A stretch of DNA of 64,000 nt. Source: Cupriavidus pauculus. GTDB lineage: Bacteria > Pseudomonadota > Gammaproteobacteria > Burkholderiales > Burkholderiaceae. The stretch lies in the NCBI RefSeq assembly GCF_002858765.1, contig NZ_PJRP01000011.1:1-64000 (forward strand), written 5' to 3'. Position 1 is the stretch's first letter. Each line of letters opens with the position of its first letter. A program made the position numbers and the translations under genes. The notes under the pieces were generated by a model. It had not been told where the DNA came from. It made no database searches and was given only the letters and a program-made list of their open reading frames with translations. This document shows positions 60,634 to 64,000 of the stretch, piece after piece.

Positions 60634-60655
60634 TGTAGAAATACCTCCTTCTACA
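60634..60655. promoter_or_regulatory. Inverted repeat in IclR/crotonase divergent promoter
   Basis: TGTAGAA (60634-60640) and TTCTACA (60649-60655) form a perfect 7-bp inverted repeat with an 8-bp spacer, in the 91 bp between divergent genes. IclR regulators bind such short palindromes. It is the probable operator for the pair. Confidence 0.55.
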
Positions 60656-60692
60656 CTCGAACGCAACTTGAACGATCAGAATCGGAGACGCG

Positions 60693-61538
60693 ATGCCTTA
60701 CACCACCATCGAAACAGAACAGCGTGACGCCGTACGCCGCATCTGGCTGGCGCGTGAGGGCGCCCGGAATGCACAGAGCCAGCTGATGCTCGATGAGCTG
60801 GATCACGCGCTGGCCGATGCTGCGCAAGACGATTCGGTACGTGTCGTGGTCATCGGCGGTCGGGGCGCGCACTTCTCGGCGGGGCACGATCTCAAAGAGG
60901 CGCAGGAAAAGCGCGCCAATTTCACGGTCGAGGAACGCTGGGCTTACGAAAGCCGTCGCTACTTCGACTACTGCATGCGGATCTGGGACTTTCCCAAGCC
61001 CACGATTGCCCAGGTACAGGGCGCGTGCGTGTCCGGCGGCTTCATGATTGCCAATATGTGCGATATGGTCATCGCATCCGAATCGGCATACTTCTCCGAT
61101 CCGGTGGGGCATACGCTTGGCGCGGCCGCGACCGAGGTGCTGATTCATCCGTGGGTCATGGGGGTGCGGAAAGCCAAGGAGATGCTGTTCACGGGCGGGC
61201 GCATTGATGCAGCAGAAGCGCTACGCATTGGCATGGTCAATCGCGTGGTGCCCGACGATGAATTGCTGTCGCAGACGGACGCGCTCGCCATGCGCATCGC
61301 GCAGGCACCGCCGTTCGGGCTACATCTGATCAAGCGTTCACTGAATCGATCGCTCGATGCGCAAGGCTTGCGCACCGCGCTGTCGGCGCACTTCGATACC
61401 CACCAGCTTTCCCATCTGGGCGAAGGGTTCCAGCGCGCACGCGACGCCGGCCTTGCCAAGGCGATCGTGAAGAACGTCGCCAGCACAGCCATCGACACCC
61501 AGGTAAAAGGAGGCCGCGATCATGGCGCACAAGCTTGA
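60693..61538 (+). CDS. Crotonase-fold protein without catalytic glutamates
   Basis: The 281-residue protein has the crotonase fold with oxyanion-hole segments HFSAGHDLKEAQE and QGACVSGGFMIANMCDMVIA. Where hydratases carry glutamates, this protein has SGGFMIANMCD and SDPVGH, so both are missing. It is unlikely to be a normal enoyl-CoA hydratase and may be an isomerase, hydrolase or dehalogenase-type member. The stop overlaps the ligase start by 17 bp. Regulation by the divergent IclR protein is likely. Confidence 0.85.
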   Translation: MPYTTIETEQRDAVRRIWLAREGARNAQSQLMLDELDHALADAAQDDSVRVVVIGGRGAHFSAGHDLKEAQEKRANFTVEERWAYESRRYFDYCMRIWDFPKPTIAQVQGACVSGGFMIANMCDMVIASESAYFSDPVGHTLGAAATEVLIHPWVMGVRKAKEMLFTGGRIDAAEALRIGMVNRVVPDDELLSQTDALAMRIAQAPPFGLHLIKRSLNRSLDAQGLRTALSAHFDTHQLSHLGEGFQRARDAGLAKAIVKNVASTAIDTQVKGGRDHGAQA

Positions 61539-63615
61539 GCCGCTGCTGAACCCTTCGTCGATTGCCATCATTGGTGCCAGCGACAACCCCGGTCGGATCG
61601 GCGGCATGCCGATCGACCTGCTTGTGCAATTCGGCTATGCGGGCGACATTTACCCGGTCAACCCCAAGTACGAAAGCGTGTTTGGCCGACGTTGCCACGA
61701 TCGTGTGGAGGACCTTCCTTTTGGCATCGATCTGGCGGTGCTGGCGATTGCCGCCGAGGATGTGGCGGTGATGCTGGCGCGTTGCCACGCACGCGGCATT
61801 CGCGCAGCCATTGTCTATGCCGCCGGATTTGCGGAGGCCGGTGAATCGGGGGCCGCGCTGCAGCGCACCGTGGAGGCGTTCGCACGCGACAGCGGGATGC
61901 TCGTGGCGGGGCCGAACTGCATGGGGTTCGCCAACTTGAATACCCATGCCTACACCGCATTCGCCTCCGTGTTCAAGACCGCGCCACGGCAGGAGGGGCG
62001 TGGCCGCGTGAGCCTGCTGACGCAAAGCGGGAATGTATGCGCAGCCGTCTTCGCCATCGCCCGTGAACTTGATGTGCCGTTCAGCCAGTTTATCAACACC
62101 GGCAACGAAGCTTGCATCGATTTTTCGGCCTATCTCGACTATCTGGCAGAGGATGCGCAGACGGATGCGGTGATTGGCTATATCGAGGAGCTTCGCGACG
62201 GCCCAGGATTCATTCGGGCGGCGTCGGCATGCGCAGAGGCCGGAAAGCCGCTGATTGTCTACAAGGCCGGAGAAACCGATAAAGGTCGCGAGGCGGTGCG
62301 CTCGCATACCTCGGCCCTGGCCGGCAACCAGGCCATCTATCGCGCCGCGTTCGCTCAGCTCAATGTCATCGAATGCCAGGACTTCGCGCAGATGGCCCAC
62401 ATCGCTGAGCTATCGCGCTATCGAGACCGATCGGCCGGACGGCGTGTGGCGATTGTCAGCATCTCCGGCGCGGTGGGCGCGATCCTGGCTGACAAGTGCA
62501 TTGGTGCGGGGTTAGAGGTGCCGACGCTCCCTGGCGCATTGCAGGACACGTTGCGTGCCGGTATTCCGGACTACGGCATGGTGTCGAATCCGATCGATGT
62601 CACCGGAAATGTCGTCAATGACCCGGGTTTCGTCCGTACGGCGCTTGGCGCATTGGCAACGGCCGAGACCATCGATACGATCATCGTGTACGCCCCCGGC
62701 TATCTGCTCGATCGGATGGCGGATGACCTCGCCGGCGTGTCGGCGCAACACGGCCGACTTATCGTGGCGGTCGATACGGGGCGCGCGACCCGGCGCGCGT
62801 ATCTGCGCGACGCCGGCATTCCCGTGATGACTGATATCGGTATGACGATGCAGGCGTTGGCCCCATTCCTGCACTGGCAAGAGCGACGTGCGCGCAAACC
62901 GTGGCGTGCGCTTGCCCAGGCATGCCGCCCGTTGCCGTCTGGACCGGACAGGTTGGCGCGCAACGAGCATGAAGCACGGGCCTGGTTTGTTTCGCAGGGT
63001 GTGCCGACCATCGCCGAACGGATTGCGACGACGGCAGAGGAGGCCGTCGCCGCCGCCACCGCACTCGGATACCCCGTTGCGTTAAAAGTGCTCAGCGCCG
63101 ACGTACCCCACAAGACGGAAGCAGGCGGGGTGCAATTACATCTGGGGACGTCAGGGGCAGTGCGCGAAGCGTTTCACGTCATGTTGGCCAACGTGGGCCA
63201 GCATGTCCCGGACGCCCGGATAGAGGGCGTGGTCGTGCAGAAGATGGCGCCGCCCGCCGTAGAGCTGATCGTGGGTGCGGTACGCGATCCGGTGTTTGGT
63301 GCCGCGCTGACGGTTGGGCTAGGCGGTACGCTCACGGAACTGTACCGCGATGTCTGCCATCGACTGCTGCCTGTCAATGCGCAGGACGCACGCGCGATGC
63401 TGGGCCAGTTGAAGGCATTTCCCTTGCTCGACGGGTACCGGAACGCGCCGCTGCGCGACGTTGACGCGACATGCGAAGCCATTGCTGCGTTTTCTCGTGC
63501 GTTTCTGGCGCTCGGGGACGAGGCGGCGGAAGCGGAAATCAATCCGTTGGCGGTGTTTGAGCGCGGGCACGGTGTGGCGATGCTCGACGCACTCATTCTG
63601 CCTGCGCAGCCGTAG
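61522..63615 (+). CDS. ADP-forming acyl/acetate-CoA ligase, fused subunits
   Basis: The 697-residue protein has a CoA-binding domain (SIAIIGASDNPGRIGGMPID, DIYPVNPKYESVFGRRCH), a succinyl-CoA-ligase-like middle with HTSALAGNQAIYRAAFAQLN and ISGAVGAILADKCIG, and a C-terminal ATP-grasp (ALGYPVALKVLSADVPHKTE, AEINPLAVFERGHGV). It forms or breaks a CoA ester with ADP and phosphate, as acetate-CoA ligase (ADP-forming) and PimA-type enzymes do. It overlaps the crotonase gene and is followed 57 bp later by a Bug gene. Confidence 0.9.
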   Translation: MAHKLEPLLNPSSIAIIGASDNPGRIGGMPIDLLVQFGYAGDIYPVNPKYESVFGRRCHDRVEDLPFGIDLAVLAIAAEDVAVMLARCHARGIRAAIVYAAGFAEAGESGAALQRTVEAFARDSGMLVAGPNCMGFANLNTHAYTAFASVFKTAPRQEGRGRVSLLTQSGNVCAAVFAIARELDVPFSQFINTGNEACIDFSAYLDYLAEDAQTDAVIGYIEELRDGPGFIRAASACAEAGKPLIVYKAGETDKGREAVRSHTSALAGNQAIYRAAFAQLNVIECQDFAQMAHIAELSRYRDRSAGRRVAIVSISGAVGAILADKCIGAGLEVPTLPGALQDTLRAGIPDYGMVSNPIDVTGNVVNDPGFVRTALGALATAETIDTIIVYAPGYLLDRMADDLAGVSAQHGRLIVAVDTGRATRRAYLRDAGIPVMTDIGMTMQALAPFLHWQERRARKPWRALAQACRPLPSGPDRLARNEHEARAWFVSQGVPTIAERIATTAEEAVAAATALGYPVALKVLSADVPHKTEAGGVQLHLGTSGAVREAFHVMLANVGQHVPDARIEGVVVQKMAPPAVELIVGAVRDPVFGAALTVGLGGTLTELYRDVCHRLLPVNAQDARAMLGQLKAFPLLDGYRNAPLRDVDATCEAIAAFSRAFLALGDEAAEAEINPLAVFERGHGVAMLDALILPAQP

Positions 63616-63672
63616 CAGCATTGCCGGTACATGGGTGCCGGACGTTCGATAACGAAAAAATAGGAGACTGCC

Positions 63673-64000
63673 ATGATCAAACGTTTGCTCGCAGGGACGA
63701 TTGCGATGTGTGCCGTGTCGCTGGGCGCGCCTGCTGCTGCAGCGGATGTCTATCCCGCCAAGCCGGTGCGCATCATCGTGCCGTTCACCCCTGGTGGTGC
63801 TGCCGACATCATGACGCGCGCACTGGGCGAGCGCTTGCGCAAGCAGCTGGGGCAGCCCATCGTCATCGAGAACAAACCTGGTGCCGGTACGGTGATCGCA
63901 TCGGACTATGTCGCCAAGCAGACCCCCGACGGCTACACGCTGCTGATGGCTGCCTCGTCGCTGGGGATTGCACCGAGTATCTACAAGAACGTCAGCTACG
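63673..64000 (+). CDS. Bug-family binding protein, 3-prime end beyond the window
   Basis: The visible 109 residues start MIKRLLAGTIAMCAVSLGAP with a signal peptide (AAAADV) and the Bug motifs YPAKPVRIIVPFTPGGAADI and VIENKPGAGTVIASDYVAKQ. It starts after GGAGACTGCC. It is the fifth such protein in the window and is downstream of the ligase and crotonase genes. The stop lies outside the window. Confidence 0.9.
   Translation, partial: MIKRLLAGTIAMCAVSLGAPAAAADVYPAKPVRIIVPFTPGGAADIMTRALGERLRKQLGQPIVIENKPGAGTVIASDYVAKQTPDGYTLLMAASSLGIAPSIYKNVSY

Noticed and set aside
1..64000. CRISPR array, prophage or tRNA genes
   Set aside because: No regularly spaced repeats with unique spacers, no phage structural genes and no cloverleaf with CCA-type acceptor were seen on reading both strands.

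Overview
The window reads as a high-GC betaproteobacterial chromosome or megaplasmid, most likely Burkholderiaceae or Alcaligenaceae and plausibly Cupriavidus. This is an inference from three things: five tripartite-tricarboxylate (Bug/TctC-type) binding proteins in 64 kb with no TctA/TctB membrane genes, an IS30-type fragment of the kind common in that group, and abundant LysR, GntR and IclR regulators beside CoA-thioester catabolic genes. No rRNA, tRNA, CRISPR array or prophage was seen.

Layout. Positions 1-9.6 kb are a sparse accessory zone: a SecD-head-like exported protein, a small membrane protein, an AhpD-like protein divergent from a MocR regulator, an IS30 remnant, an unknown protein, a LysR/EamA pair and an antisense CysB-type remnant. 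Positions 8.8-14.2 kb, minus strand, hold allophanate hydrolase (atzF), an SsuA/NMT1-type ABC importer and a GntR regulator. Positions 15.3-28.9 kb, minus strand, hold a tightly packed run of twelve genes: class II aldolase-like protein, a dipeptide-type ABC importer, a 2-hydroxyacid dehydrogenase, an omega-aminotransferase, an EamA exporter, a GntR regulator, an acetylpolyamine-type deacetylase, a hydroxylysine-kinase-like phosphotransferase and an ethanolamine-phosphate/phosphohydroxylysine lyase-like PLP enzyme. This looks like a dedicated route for an imported, probably N-acylated hydroxy-amine, and it is the best candidate for an undescribed pathway.

Positions 29-35 kb carry a lipoprotein with a seven-blade repeat propeller, an E1 pyruvate dehydrogenase remnant, and a class II aldolase/Bug pair divergent from an XRE-cupin regulator with two palindromes between them. 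Positions 35-39.4 kb are a FecI/FecR/TonB-receptor iron-signalling set, followed by an orphan histidine kinase at 39.8-41.4 kb.

Positions 41.7-58 kb are a CoA-thioester catabolic region bounded by two LysR genes. It holds a citryl-CoA-lyase-like enzyme, an acyl-CoA synthetase, a quinone-oxidoreductase-like enzyme, a Zn-ribbon OB protein with a thiolase fold that lacks the catalytic cysteines, a two-subunit CoA transferase, a FadB/FadJ-type bifunctional enzyme, a CaiB-type CoA transferase, an enoyl-CoA hydratase and three Bug proteins. After a decayed stretch with an orphan HigA antitoxin, an IclR regulator faces a crotonase lacking both catalytic glutamates, an ADP-forming acyl-CoA ligase and a fifth Bug protein cut by the window end. 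The cells appear specialised in capturing organic acids and amines and degrading them through CoA esters.
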